Shown: positions 1-13,800 of the stretch, piece by piece | How positions within the stretch are numbered: the stretch's first letter is position 1 | Layout: every line of letters begins with the position of its first letter | Source of the DNA: Lepturacanthus savala | Taxonomy: Eukaryota; Chordata; Actinopteri; Scombriformes; Trichiuridae | Length of the DNA: 64,000 nt | NCBI GenBank assembly: GCA_030544235.1 | Contig: CM060463.1 | Span: forward strand, 17,299,690-17,363,689 | Direction of reading: 5' to 3' | Notes under the pieces: generated by a model | What the model was told of the DNA's origin: nothing | Databases searched by the model: none | Seen by the model: the letters and a program-made list of their open reading frames with translations, nothing else | Position numbers and translations under genes: made by a program

Positions 1-198
1 GTTTGATGTGCTCAAGTAGTATTAAGTAGTAAGAAGTATTAGGAGACATAAGTAAAAGATAATCATTACCTAAAGTAAGTCTGTAAAGCTATTTGATAAG
101 TATCCCTATTGATAAGCAGTATCGGTAATGATAAAATATTTCTATTCTAGCAGGTGGTAGATGACATCAACAAACACATTGAAGTGAAGAAGACGTAC

Positions 199-2279
199 CC
201 TCTTGTCTTCGATGACTTTGCGGATGTAAATAGTGGCTTGGGTGTACTCTCTGAGGTCCCTCTGCTGCTGGAAAAGGAAACCCTCTCTGCACTCCCAACA
301 CAGATCTGAGCACACAAATACACAGACACAAATCTAGGATGTTTAAAATAGAAAAACAATATTCTATCCAGAACTGACCTTTTGAGGTTGAAGATGCAGG
401 CTCGGGGGCTTTAACATCACACATTTAATGATAATAGAGACGATTTAACAGAAATATATTTGGCAAGAGCTTGGAATTATGGTGGGTATAAGAATACATA
501 ATATGGTACGAGAAATTTTGGGATTATACATTTGATTCAAAAAAATCTTTCAAAATAATTAGAGACAAGTGGAATTTTTTTTGTTTTATTTTTGAACAAC
601 TGATTTGTTCACATAGGTCTAAACTAAGTTAATCATTTTGTTTATTGCGTTAAAATATTTCTTTAAAAGAATGCCTTTTTAGTTTGTTTAGAGATTTAAA
701 TCAAAGTTTAAATCAAAAGTTAATTAGTTATTTTGAAAAGAAATTGTGGTTTTATTTTTAGGCCAATTCATCTAGCCTTAATTTATGAGGAATAGAAGTC
801 CAAATTCACAATATACAAAATATATCTGTCAAAATGTCTGTCGAAACTCCTGAAATCTCTTCTGCTGCATCCAAAGGCTCAGTAGGTGTCAAACAATTGT
901 CACAAAAATAAGTCTATACTCACTTAAAACATGCCCAAAAAATGTTTGGAACATATGAGCCTATGAACGGCCACAGCAGTAGTGGATTATGCTGCTGGGG
1001 TTCTAACACAAGTGTTTATGGACATTTTGGATGTTTGTTCTTTTGACAGTGTGAAACCTCATCATCAACACTATAAACAACATTTTTAAAATGAGCTGTG
1101 AACAGTGCTGAGCTCTTACCAGGCTGAGTGGTGTATTGGGTGGTGGAGCCAGTGGGCGTGGTCTGTTTGAAGCAGTGGATGGAGATGGCCTGGTCCACAA
1201 TGAAGAGTCTGCTCATCACTTCCCATTCGCTGGGCCAGAGTAGAGCTATACTGTGCAGGATAAACAGCACAACATGAGACCACAGTAGTTTCCAATCAAA
1301 GGATTCATAGCAAATTCATAAGCAACCAGGCCAGTTAGATCAACAGCCGGGCTTCTTTCTTCAATTAGATTTAACAATGTAGTGAAGAACGAGGATGTTT
1401 TGCTCATCATCTGCTTTTCAATTCAGTAAAAATGAATAGACAGTGTATCAGGCATGAAGAGCGAACACAGTGTCAGGGCCAATGTTACAAAGGATGTTTT
1501 ACTAGAAAACTGGCAACGGATCTTTAAGTGAGTTGATGTTCTTGAGTGTGGATGAAAAGCAGACGTTAGTCAGTTAAATAAGCGACACTCACTGTTGAGC
1601 ATCTCCGTTGTTGATCAGCGAGTCGTAGGTGAACATGAAGCCTCCGTGGGGACAGAGCAGCAGGCTGTTGCCCACATTAGACACCGGAGAGGATTTAGTA
1701 GGCCTCCTATAAAACACACACAGATGGGAGAAAAACAGACATTTGAAGAGTTACATACAATTATATTTTGCATCATCCAAATTAATGGAAACAAAGAATA
1801 TTAAAATGACTAGTCATTACTAATTGCATGTAATATTTATGCGACTCCTTTATAGAAAGCTTACCGGCTTCCATGCAGTGAAATATGTGATATATGTGGC
1901 AAGAAAAACAGTTTCATCTCGAGTGTCAAATTCGTCACCTTAGGTCCCCATCAAAAATATGTTATTAATAATACTGATATAAATTCCCTCTTTGTTTTAA
2001 ACCATCCATATTAGTTTTGTTTAAATCTGCCAAAAATGCATTCATTGTCAGAGACTTAACCCCTTCAATGACAGTTTGTGTGATGATACCACTAGGATTA
2101 ATGTTTGCCAAATAAATAAATAAAACTAGACAATGCAAGAAATGGCAAAGTCATTAGCGGAAACTAAAGAAATAACATGTATTTGTTCTTCAGAGCAAAC
2201 AGCAGGAAATGGCTCCATCAGCTGGAAAATATTACAATTTTGACTTCACTTTGAAATAAAATAGATGGTATGATTTTAT

Positions 2280-2314
<35 letters not shown>

Positions 2315-4372
2315 ATCAACAGGACCTAAACGCTCCCCAAGCTACTGAGAATGAGTAATTTCTTACACTTATATTATAATATATGGTAAAAATAACCACC
2401 TTTACAATATATTATGGCTCTATCATAATCAGCCAAAATTATATAAAAAATAAAACACTTAGGTCCAATTTTAGGCTATGTAGTGAGGGAAAATGATTAT
2501 TTTCACAGCTGAAACAAACATACCTGATGAATTTTCTCCACTCATCCACAAAAAACAGAGGGACAATGTAAAGCACGTCTGTGTCCTGAAGGGGTAAAGC
2601 AGAGAGGTTTTATTCTCCTGAATTAAAGCTATTAAATTTATCATTTTCACATTTAGTCATTGAGGTTTGCTAGTCAGCCGTTTCTCTACCTGAGGCCACT
2701 TGGTGAGTGTTGGCCGGTTCTTCTCATGGAAGAGGTTCAGTAGTTGGTTCTTCTGGTCCAGAGCCATCATCTTACTAACAGCCTCGTTGTCCTTTTCTTC
2801 TTGCTCTAACGTCTGGACACACGTGGAGGAAAACTTTTAATTCCACTACTAACCCAAGGGGTTCACTCTTTTACCAACTGTGAAAGGCAGGAATGGGGGT
2901 TTCATTTAGTGTAGACAAGTGGGAGGGGGTGTGTAGGAGCCACAAAGAAAATGTTTGAATTTCTATCAAAATTCTCAATTGATAGAAGAGAATAATTAAT
3001 TGATAAACAGCAGTGTCCGCACACAGCACATGTGGCAGAGAAGGCTGAGCAGAGCAAACTGTGGTGCAGACTCAGAGTCAAGCAGTGTCTTCATGGTTAG
3101 TTGCTAGTTTGTGAAAAATTGAATGTTAATTAAGAATAATCCCATTATATTTCCCTTTCCAATATAACTAATAAAAACTTGTAATTGACAAGTGTCATGT
3201 CACTTTGAGGACAGTTAGAGACAAATAGTAAATTAAAATACTTTCAAATACATGATCATAAATCTTTCAATATAAAATGACTCATTGAAATCTGTTTAGA
3301 AAGGTTATAGTGCTCTTGATTAAGAAAAGGTGTAGCTATCTATATATCTATATCTATATATACACACATATAATGGTGAAGACGACATCCAACAATTTTA
3401 AACAATTCTTATTGATCTGATGGATGACAAGATTTCTGGAGCGACTTGTCATGCCATAGCATTTTAAAACATCGTATGTACAGTAACTGAGTACTATTAT
3501 AAAAGGAGAATACAGCCTGAAAATATCTGTCTAGTGTCAAGCTATAAATCAATTACTAATCAAGAAGCTAATTACACTTTACCTTTATATTCTAAATCAA
3601 AGAAGCACATAAAGGATCTGTGTGGTTTGTGCATGTCCACTAACCAGGCACTGCTGACATTGTTCTTGGTTTTGGGTGAATTCCGGGGCTTTGGGGAAGT
3701 AAACCCTCAGCTTGGTCCAAACTTCAGAGGAAACCAGCTTCCGTTCAGTCTCCAGAATACTCAGGCCTCCTACAGCAAGAGCACAGATATAGAGGTTTAA
3801 CAAACAACAGCAGCTAGATGGTCTCCTAGATTTGAGACTAAAGGATGGATTTTAAGAACCAATGCGACTTTTTCCTAAAATCATTCTAGATGTGAAAACG
3901 TACCGTGACTGCAGACAATGTCCTCATTGAAAGTTTTCATCTCCTCGTCGTTTCCCTCTGAGAGCTCCGCACCGAACTCTACAATGAAATAACGTTTAGC
4001 TGGAATGAAGACGCCAAACAGACTGATGGTGCAGGGCATAATGTCAATCAACCAGTGACCAGGCCAGAACAATGTGACAGACATGCTGTAGATTTATGTA
4101 ACCAAGTACATTTACTCAAGTATTGTACTTTAGGTTACTTGAGTAAATGGTTTTTGGATGTTAAACCACATTTTAAGGATTTTCTCCAAATGAACTATGA
4201 ACATGAGAACAAAACATCAAACATAACAGTACGTTTAGAACATGATATCAGATTTTGAAACAGATTTTTGTTGTTTTTGAAGCCATCCAGTACATTTTAA
4301 AAGGAAATATTGTACTTTTGACTTTATATTTATTTTACAGCTTTAGTTTTCATGATTGAAATTTTATTACAT

Positions 4373-4408
<36 letters not shown>

Positions 4409-7400
4409 TCATATAATAATATAATGATTACCTTATAAATTATTCTACATTGTCAAGGAAGTATTTTTACATCCTAATAATGATATATTTGTCTTCAAAA
4501 TCCATTTGAAATTATGTTGGTTCTAGAGCTATACGAGCCATTGCCAATCCCTAATGACCTATTGTTTACCAATGAATCTGATTAGGATAATCATTAAATC
4601 ATAACAGGTTAAACATTCATACTTTTGACGGTTATAAATTTGACTGGTAAAATAGCAAATCTGTATTTACAGTGTGCTGATAAGATTAAAAAACAAACTG
4701 CAGAGACCTTTAAAAAAAGATACATTATTATTATATAAATACACATACACATATAAATACACATTATTTTTCCAACCTTTGCAGTTGTTGCTGTGTGGTC
4801 CCTGACCATTGGTCTGGCCATTGTTGTGTTTGGTTTCATGTTCATCCTCCTCCAGCTGTTCCAAAGCCAGCTGCCTCCAGCTACGCAGAGAGGCTTTGCC
4901 CACCCAGTGGCCCTCACCACTGAAACACACAGACACAGACACACACACAAACTTACTTTGGATGTGCTTCATTTAGTTTAATACCAGTCAGCTGGTCTTC
5001 CTAAGAGTAGCCGCTTTGCTGAATCAGTCAAACATGCTGTTTTAGGTTGATTTGCAAGTGGAGTATTGTAAACACGCTGTAATTATCGCCTGAGGACGGC
5101 ACAGTGAAAACACATCATAGACTGTAGCTGAAATGACCCAAAATAACATAACGTTTAAATAGCAGTTCTCCGGTATGGACCCAATGATGAACTGATACCA
5201 AAAAGGACCAGTTCTCAGTACCCATTGCTATTTTAACTATTCCTCCCAGTCAGCTCCTAGGACACATGGGAAAGCAATCATTTAAATATCATTTCATCTA
5301 CTCGTGAACCTTGGTGCATTGACAAATATGCACTTACCTGAGTGTGCGTTTGACCAGATTGGAGACCTCTTTGTAGTCTTCATTGAGCTGGTTCTTCAGC
5401 CGCAGAACCCTGCATCGCTGACCAACACACTCTCGACACATAGAGGAGCCTGCACACAAACACCACATACACAGATGCTTTAGAGACATTTATTGGCAGA
5501 GATGGATGATTCTGGTCAAAATGAAGAACACATTTCTTTTTGACTCAGAAATGAGATTTCCATCCACGATTCATTGGGATTTATAAAATATATGTAATGC
5601 AATCTATACTGTCTTCTTGAAGAGAGACAAAGTTTCATGGTCTTTAGCTACTAGTAAAAGACTTTTTTCTTTTAAACAGAGGGGTCATATGCCACTGCAT
5701 GACTAAATTCAAGGAAAATGTCTATTCTATGAGGCAAACATTTTCCTGTGTGTATCTAGGTCAGACTCCAAACACTTAACTACAGACTGAAGACAATGGC
5801 CCAGCTTTTGCTGCTGAAACTGGGTGGAAAAGAATAGTTTTATAGAAAAAACTCTCATATAGTTTGTAGCAAGTTCCCCTAGTAAAAAATATGAATCCAA
5901 AATTGAACTCTGTGTTTAAATTGACAGGATTAGAACTGTTTTTCTGATTAAACAAGCTGGCAAAAGATGATAACACGATTACCTTATTAACGTCTGTACA
6001 GTGTAATGAGTATTAGGCTAGTAAATAAAAAGCCATCATGATAGATTCAAATTATTATTATATAATTATTACTTATTTTGATTAATAGTGCCCCCCTCGT
6101 GTCCAGTACACAATTTCTCATCTGACCTAAAAAAATGGTATTTCCTAAAATAAATAAATGTTCTATGACACAAATATAGGAAATACAGCTATTCTTTCAG
6201 GATTGTGAAGTGTAGATCGGACCAGAGAACAGAATTTGTCTCACCATCCAGTCTCGGACCGCCACCGTATCGCTCGTACAGGAGCTGACCAGCCTGCAGG
6301 GAAACCCTCTTAGAGTCTCCCACCTTGTCTGGATGCAGTTTGCCATGAGAACACAGGAAGGAGGAGTTGTCAATTTCCTTTGTGGCAGTGGAATCGTCTA
6401 GCCACTTCTTCAACCAGTCCAGGGGGATGAACTCATACGGCTCACCTGAGGAGGAAGCACGGAGGAAAACATCACATATGAAGAAACATGTAACCTCTAA
6501 ATCAAAAAATCCATTCAATCTTCTGTTATCCATACATATCTAATCTCTGTTTTAACTAGAAATTCACTATATACAAGAACTCTATCTACTGGTTCTATCA
6601 AGGGGACTGTGGGTGATTAGGGAATGTTTTTACCGACCGTCTCTTGCAGGTAAAAGCTCGTAGAGCTCCTTCACCTCCTCATGCTTGGCCTTGCCCTTAT
6701 CCACACTCTGTTTCCTCATGTCGGCCATTTCATTACACCACTCCTCAAACTTATGGTTGTCTTGGTCCACCAACCTCTGTAGGAAGGCTAAGAGACAGGA
6801 CAAAGGTAAAACAAACCATCAGATAAGCTGACAAACATAGGTCAGGCTGCAGGTTGTATTTTGACTCTGTTCCATGGTGCAAATAAAGGTAGAAACCAGT
6901 AACAATTGCTGTTTCTCTGTTTGACTGAAATCCTTATTTGGGTCAAGGAATAAAACTTTTACTGCTCATCTCTACGACTCACCTGGGACCTCGACTATGG
7001 TCCTAGAGGGATCTGAGTTTTCCTCTTCCTGGATCTTATACACCAGCATGTAGGCGTTTCTGGAGCAGTGGTAGCCTTTACCGCACTTGGGCTTTCGTGT
7101 CTGGGACTTCACTGTTTCAGCTAGGGACCATGAAGGAAAATACAACAACTTTTGAGTAGTGTGTACATTTACAGACACCCCGATATACCAAAAAATGTTA
7201 TGCAGACCATATATAAGAGTATACATCAGTGGATTTCAATAAGTGGGAATTGTACAGTGTGTTTTATAATACTCACCAATGTCCTCCTCGATGCCCAGCT
7301 GCAGCTTCTTGCCTTCCATCTTTTCAATTTCCTCATCGTTGAACTTGTACCAGTCGCTCGTACGTGCGTCTTTCACATGGGCGATGTAGTGTCCTGAGTA

Positions 7401-10400
7401 GGCACTGATGCCCCGATGGATCAGCACAGCGCTCAGTTCATACACACATTTCTGGTCTGGATAAAATAGACAGAAATATGATCATCTAAGTAAAAATCCT
7501 GAATCCAAAATGTTCCTTCAGTAAAAGTATACAGTATTAGCATAAAAATATGTTAAGTACAAAAAGTAAAAGTACTCATTATGCAGTTTCTTTTATAGTG
7601 TTATAGTATATATTACATCATATCATTTGTTTTAATCACCAATAAACATGTAAGAGTTGTTTGTTTAAGTTCATAAATGTGGAGCAAATTTACATAGTAA
7701 TAAGATTACTGCATTGTTATACATAAATATCTCTTTTTTTTTAGAATAATAGCTTTATTTGCATCAGACTTTTCTAAGTGCATACAACTTTTTAAAAAGA
7801 AAACAATAATATTATTTTATGTAAATTCTGAAAATTAACTAGTAACTATAAAGGGCAAACACATTTCATGAAGTATAAAGTCAAATATATCCCAGTGAAG
7901 AATAAAGAAATGAAATGGAAATACGTAAGTACAAGTACATATGCTATATACATGAGTAAAGTACTTGAGTAAATGTAGTTAGTTACATTGCTAAGTTAAT
8001 CTTGGGTTACTTTTTTTAAGACAAGCTGCATTGATTTAGTACTGACAGAATATAATGCACAAAGTGTGTATGTGTGTGTGAGATACAGATTCATACTGCT
8101 AATACCTTGTTTTCCTTCCAAAAAGGGCCCCATGTCCAGCTGCTCTGGAAAACTGATGAAAGTGTTGAGCTTCTTCTTGTGGCCAGTTTGTCTTTAGAAA
8201 ACACAAAAGGTCAAACAGCTTGAGTAGTTGATCTGATATTTTAAATTTCATTATTCTATTTGATCAATGCTGTGTGTATTTGACAGTGCGGAGCAGAGCG
8301 GCAGCTGACCTGTCAAAGACAAAGCGCATGAGTTGCAGGTTGAGGGTGGGAGGCAGGCTGTGTAGTTTAATCCTACGGGTGGCGCTTTGTTTAGTCTGAC
8401 AGCTCTCACAGAAATAACGGTTGTCGCCATCCAGCTTCTCCTCCTGTGAGGTGGAGGCAAACAGCTTATCATGAGTTTAGCTTTTTCATAGCAGCAAAAA
8501 AGACATTCAAATTAAATTGGACTGTTTTATTCTTCTGTGTCATTATTTAAATTAACAAAACAATCGCTTGGCAAAGCATCTCATTATGAACATGACAGCA
8601 CTTTTCTTACATGTATTAAACAGATTTTTTTCTCCTATTAATTTCAAAATGACAACTGTAGGTGTATGTGTTTATATTTGTTTCTGTGTCATATGCTGTC
8701 ATCTTATCACTTACTTCAGTCAAGTGCATACAAATATTTTGATGGAAAGACAACCGAGACACCACCAACAAATACACTAAACCTGTCATGATTAGAGAAA
8801 AAAAAGGATGCTCATTGACTCCTGTGAATACAAAAAATGTGACAGGAGATGTATGTCACCTTCAGGAACTCTGTAACACACTCCGCAAGGTTCTTGTGAC
8901 CCTGGATGTTCAGCTCCAGTTCGTAGAATCTGGACGGCAATGCAGAGGATCGTCCACACTGGTTACAGCTGCAACACAACCAAACCCACACAACACAAAC
9001 TAGATTATTAAAAATGTATTGTGGCCATTGAAATGTCACTTAGATAGAATGATATTAATTGAATACTTCCAGTATTTTGCATCTACAGTGGCATATCGCA
9101 TTCATTTGTTTTTACGAATTAACAAGATCATTTTTAGGAAGAAAACAATTCTCTCTTTTTCCTACTGCTTGTTGAGAACACTCAGTGCTGTTAAAAAACA
9201 ATTCTGTATGTCTTTTCACTTCTTATTAACCAGTAGGCAAATCTAAAAATATCTCATCCCTATTAGTTATTAAGGTGTGTCATTTACTAAGTTATGGGTG
9301 GGCAATATTTTTCCACACCAATGTGACAGCTCGACTTATAAACAAATAGAAAGAACAACAACTACAAAGTTGTATAATATTCCTTATTCTAAAAATAATC
9401 GCTTGACCAAATATATTATCAAAGGAACCTGTAATGATCCGAGAGTGAAGACTTTGAACCAACAGAATCTCCTTTCTATGTGAACAAAAGAAAGGCCAGG
9501 ATTCTCATTTCATTCACTACACTTTCTTCTTCTCTTAAGACTTTAAAGACTTAAAGGTAGATTATGCAGAATCAGTTGGTGGCTGTATGTAAACACAGCA
9601 CAAAAACACACCCACACCTCTGCAAAACATGCTGTGTTGCCAGATTTTATGTGAATGCAGAGCTTCATCCTGTCTGTTGTGGCCTCTGCTCTGTGTGTGT
9701 CAGTCAAACAGACACACCCAGCAGCACACAGATAAAATACTGCAGCACATAAAAACCTCTTCTCATCCCAGGTCATCAAATACCACTGTTTCTATTATAC
9801 AGACACTAACGGGGGTATCTTGCATTGATATCTGTCACCGAGGGCCGGGACAAAGCAGTGGTGATGAGAACGATGAGCACTGGTTAATAGGAATGAGCTG
9901 CGCATCCTATGATATTATTGGCTGTTAGGTGCACACATACCACCCAAAGGTTGATGCGTAGAAACATCCTGAACACAGCAAAACAAGTTTACAATCAAAA
10001 AACAGGCAGGAGGCAGCAGGGTCTTTGCACTCTGCACACCACCACACATCCAGTGGGTCAGAATCAATGATTAAAAGGGATTATTGCTGTATAAATCTAT
10101 TTTTTAAGTATTATCTTGCATACTCTACCTTTGCCTCCATCTACACTTTTGTTTTTCAACATAGTTACATTTCAGCTCAGTTTGGCCAGTGGGTGCTCAA
10201 GTAATCAAAAACGTCCTGTTAATGAATTACAATTACAAAACTCGTGCTGATAGATGGTAGTATGTCACTTCTTCCACTTAAGTGTAATTTAGTGTCAGGT
10301 TTGAGCTCTGGCTTTACTTACACAGTCACGTAGGAGAACTGTCCACAGAACTGCTGCTGGATGACCGTCTGCAGGCTGGGGTTCTTCTGCTTGGACAGTG

Positions 10401-13107
10401 TGTCCTCCAATAGAGAAAGGAAGAGCTTTGAGAACTCCTGGGCATCCTGGAAGGAAAAGGAAGAAATCAAGCATCTACCACATTAAAGCCCTCATTAAAA
10501 ATTAAAAAGCCAAATTTCATAATACTTGTGAGAAGGGCTAGGAGGTATGCTAGTGATAGGGAGTTCATATTATTCCATGATTTATTGCTATTTTATTTAT
10601 GGTAATATTTGTTGGGCAAATGCATGTCCCTTTATTCTGCATAAACTTTTTGGTAAATTGGTAACTTTCTCAGACTACAATGAAATACAACTGAATATTC
10701 TTTCAATATATGACAAATATTCCCCAGATAGGCTTTTATTTATGAATATAAGTTTTTTTCATTTTGTCTACCATCATTGTTGAGCAACTTAAACAACAAT
10801 AGATCTAATTCTAAAATGTTGTAATAACACTAGACAAGCATGTAAAAGATTTCTGTTGGATTGTTTTTTCGAGCATTTCTTTTTTTGCTTACTTTATGAC
10901 GTGCTTGTTATTTTTTGTTGCATCATCCTAAATTATGTTTTTTGTCATTATTGTTAGCCATTTGTTCTTCTCAAGTTGAAGGCATGTTCGTGGTATAGTC
11001 CTGTAGCTTCTCGAATATTATACATTTTCTTACGTGTGAAATAAAAAACAAAATCTAAAAACGATAATAGAAACACTGATGTATATGTCTGCACTGTCTG
11101 TCTTAATGTGTTAATTTATTCATCCTGGGCAATGGTAAAACTAATCAATAATTAGTTAAAGAGTAAAAAATACAATTTCTAAACATCACACAGGGGTTTG
11201 GTAACTTGTGACAGATATTTGTCATTGTGAGACATCTTATAGACAACAAATAAGATTCATTATTAATACGTAATCAAAATAAATGTTAGTTTGAAGCATT
11301 TTGTGTTCTTCTTCTTGTGCCCTTCAAACTGTGGAGCCCGTCTTGTACTTATGAAGTTCTAGTAAAATACTTTGCCAGGTGCTGGTGATTTACCTGTTGC
11401 TGTCCTGTGTCCAGTCCCAGTGCTTTGACCAACCCTGAAGGGTCGATGTATTTTCTGTTACTGTTCTGCAGGAGTGCAAACAGATACTGAAGATGCTCAC
11501 AGATGGACTGAGGCTCATAATCTGAAATAAACAGAAGTCTGTTAGAGATGCTTTCATCATGCCAGGAAAGAACAAACCAACAGAGCAGTTTAAATGAGTT
11601 TGCAGTGTCATGCTAGCCACACTCTCAAACATTAGCCAACAGGAGCCAACAATAATTGGAAATCCATGTCTACAGTCCAGACATTTTGAACTAACCAATA
11701 CTGAACACAAATGTTGTGAAACCTCAGGATAATACTGGTTTTAGGTGTTTGTACAAAAATCATTATGCAACATCTGGCTAAATATACACAGTGACACAAA
11801 CCAGGACAGTGAACATAAAGAAGTGCTACAGTACATTTACCAGACTCAATGTTGTGTTCCTGTGCTCGGGAATTGTGGCACTGATAGAGGCTCCGACGCA
11901 GCTCAAGGTTGTGGAACCAAACTTGCAGGAATGTGTTGACATAACATGTTGCACCCAGGTTCGTCAGGCCAACAAATGTGTTCTAGGAGAAGGAAATAGA
12001 GTGCGAGAGGTCAGGAACTGCTTTTTTTTTAGGTCCATCCATCTCTGGCCTTGTGATTTCTTCCGGGGACTTTAGTATTTCAGCAACGACAGAATGGTGA
12101 TACAGTCTAAGATAAAAATAAGAAAAAGAACAGAATGAGCAGCCGATGGATCAAATACCTTGTCCCGACGCTCTGAATTTGGGTCGTCGATATTGTGAAA
12201 AGCATTTTCATCAATGTCCCCGAGCCACGCCTGTTCACCAATACCCACAAGACAATTTGGATTTCCTTTGCAGTTCCTCCTGCAAAATAAAGTCATGATG
12301 ATATACACTACAAATCCAACACAATTTTGTTATTCTGTTTCATGCTGCATATTGTAATTTGTGTTCTATTCTGTGAACACATCTACTGCACATCTGGCCA
12401 TCCTTTTCTGTTAAAAGTTTATTTTCTTAAGGAGGTTTTGTGATGTTGTATTGCTACACAGGCTGTAAAGCCCCCCGATTTTGCTGTGTGTAAAAAAATG
12501 ACTTGAATTGATAATGATCTTTAGCCTTACATTTTCACTAACGTACACACTTCAGAAATAACATCCAACTACAGCTCCGTTGTGTACAACAAAAGCCATG
12601 TCAATCTCCATCTCAAATGTGGCAGGTTAACGATGTTCTGCACACAAAGCTACACACCATTTTATATAAAAGGTTCAGTAACATTTCAACAGTAGGACTG
12701 AGTTATGTGATATCAACTGTGTACCGTGCAAAATATTAATAGATATGTATTATTTAGTGGTGTGGCAATTTAAAAAGCATAATGGATGTTCTTGACCTTC
12801 CACAAACTCGTTCTAAAAGCTATGAAGGCTTGCCCACAACAAATAAATCTGACTTTTGATATACATCTCTCTGTGAATCTTTAAAGCGTATTTTTCAGCT
12901 TGTATCCTTCACTGGAACATGCTAGCACAACGAAGCTATTTTGAGTAATGTTGCTATAAAGTTAGTCACGTACCTGCAGGTCCCTCTCTTGCAGGCCGGG
13001 AGATGGACGCGGTATGCTAGCTCGATGTGCTCCAGGCTGATTTCTTCTGGTTTCACAGTTTCCACCCAACGCCAAGCCGCTTTCTCCAGCTGTAAGCGGG
13101 GCGCCAT
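199..13107 (-). CDS. usp48: usp48, ubiquitin-specific protease 48 (22 coding exons; 3' end off window)
   Basis: Cysteine protease that removes ubiquitin from proteins; family members act in nucleus and cytoplasm. Coding exons, 5' to 3': 13107-12974, 12279-12159, 11982-11841, 11521-11394, 10446-10322, 8968-8860, 8443-8310, 8191-8106, 7456-7277, 7120-6983, 6787-6638, 6445-6245, 5449-5338, 4919-4777, 3978-3904, 3769-3645, 2812-2690, 2585-2524, 1706-1593, 1250-1120, 408-379, 305-199. All phases join without a stop and give 890 codons. The start [12 protein letters not shown] matches the family N-terminus. The Cys box [16 protein letters not shown] puts the nucleophile at C98, the position known in human USP48; the His box [17 protein letters not shown] gives H349. 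CNQCG and CESCQ pairs fit the zinc-binding fingers. Residues after about 440 carry DUSP-type segments ([40 protein letters not shown]). The ubiquitin-like C-terminus, roughly 150 aa in human, is outside the window. Confidence 0.96.
379..408 (-). other. usp48: usp48 30-nt microexon
   Basis: The exon at 1250-1120 ends one base into a codon and the exon at 305-199 begins with two bases of one. A 30-nt exon between an AG at 409-410 and a donor reading AAAAG/GTCAGT bridges them in frame and encodes about [10 protein letters not shown]. This replaces a short, poorly conserved linker in human USP48. The tract upstream of the acceptor is a weak polypyrimidine run, so the boundary is less certain than for other exons. 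Confidence 0.6.
2282..2313 (+). repeat. poly(G) run of 32 bases
   Basis: Thirty-two uninterrupted G residues on the plus strand (poly-C on the transcribed usp48 sense strand), in the usp48 intron 1707-2523. Runs this long are uncommon in vertebrate DNA and can form G-quadruplex. The length may be unreliable because such runs are hard to sequence. Confidence 0.95.
4080..4330 (+). repeat. Dispersed repeat family A fragment
   Basis: Contains the family hallmark AAGTACATTTACTCAAGTA followed by TTGTACTTT and, further on, a second TTGTACTTTTGAC block. The same consensus recurs at many places in this window. It looks like a short non-autonomous transposon common in spiny-rayed fish; the superfamily was not determined. 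Confidence 0.6.
7480..8010 (-). repeat. Dispersed repeat family A, reverse copy
   Basis: Read on the minus strand it begins near 8000 with the TTAGTTACATTTACTCAAGTA-type motif (plus strand: ACTTGAGTAAATGTAGTTAG at 7962-7981) and ends near 7480 with the CTGAATCC/AGTAAAAG tail typical of the other end. The interior is AT-rich and diverged. It lies in the usp48 intron 7457-8105. Confidence 0.6.
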
Positions 13108-13800
13108 AATCCTACGATGTAACATGAACCACAAAGTCAAATATATGAGTGGACGGACAAAAGAAAGTACAAATGCAATGGCCTAAGGTATGCCAAACTA
13201 TTTCCAGAAATGCTAACATGGCCGGCTAACGGGAGCTAAATAGGTTGTAGCAGGTTGAAGAGACAACCTACCCTTAGCTATGTAGTGCTACCTAACCTAG
13301 CCAGCTAATGTTAGCTTCTCAGCCCCATCATTATCCAGTTGCAGCTACAAGTAAGCACATCACACCAAATCGCAACAATACACAGAGCAACTGAAACACA
13401 AGAATCCACGACAAATACTGTTTGCAGGGTCACGTCAGAAGTGCGGACTACCCCAATGCTAATGCTAGCTCGCTAGCTAAGATGTAGCTAGCCCGACCGG
13501 CAGTGTTAGCAAGTCATTTTCCCCTCAAGTTTCCATTTAACGCTACTTGACGCTAACGTAACGAGTTTATTGTGGTAAGGTCAAATATTATCGAACCTTT
13601 CATGCGTGCAGCTGCTTCACCAAAAAATATTTTTTATGTATTTTCACATTTTATTCACGATTTATTTTAGATTTAGCGCCCTTGCGTCAGTTTATAAATA
13701 AATTATTTCTTTGCTGAAAATCAACACGACGTCAATAAGTGACGTTGACGACGTCTCTTCGTTGTGACGTAGGAGGGAGCGGACACGTCTTCCTGTTTCA
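13108..13800 (-). promoter_or_regulatory. usp48: usp48 5' UTR and probable CpG-containing promoter
   Basis: Sequence upstream of the usp48 ATG. It is less AT-rich than its surroundings and carries more than a dozen GCTA/TAGC tetramers between about 13145 and 13560 (for example GCTAGCTCGCTAGCTAAG near 13464). From 13684 to 13770 there are repeated TGACG/CGTCA half-sites of the CREB/ATF type (GCGTCAG, ACGTCA, TGACGT, GACGACGTC, TGACGTAGG), then CTTCCTG, an ETS-like motif, near 13789. No TATA box is evident. The transcription start was not located; the element order suggests it lies between 13550 and 13750. Confidence 0.5.

Larger units (their letters stand above)
409..12973. other. usp48 intronic remainder
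   Basis: The longest introns are 8969-10321, 10447-11393, 7457-8105, 5450-6244, 3979-4776, 2813-3644, 1707-2523, 409-1119 and 12280-12973. They hold family A repeat fragments, a poly(G) run, short AT/CA repeats (about 3336-3373 and 4373-4409) and AT-rich unique sequence. No second gene, RNA gene or intact transposon was seen. Open frames here are short and lack protein-like composition. Confidence 0.6.
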
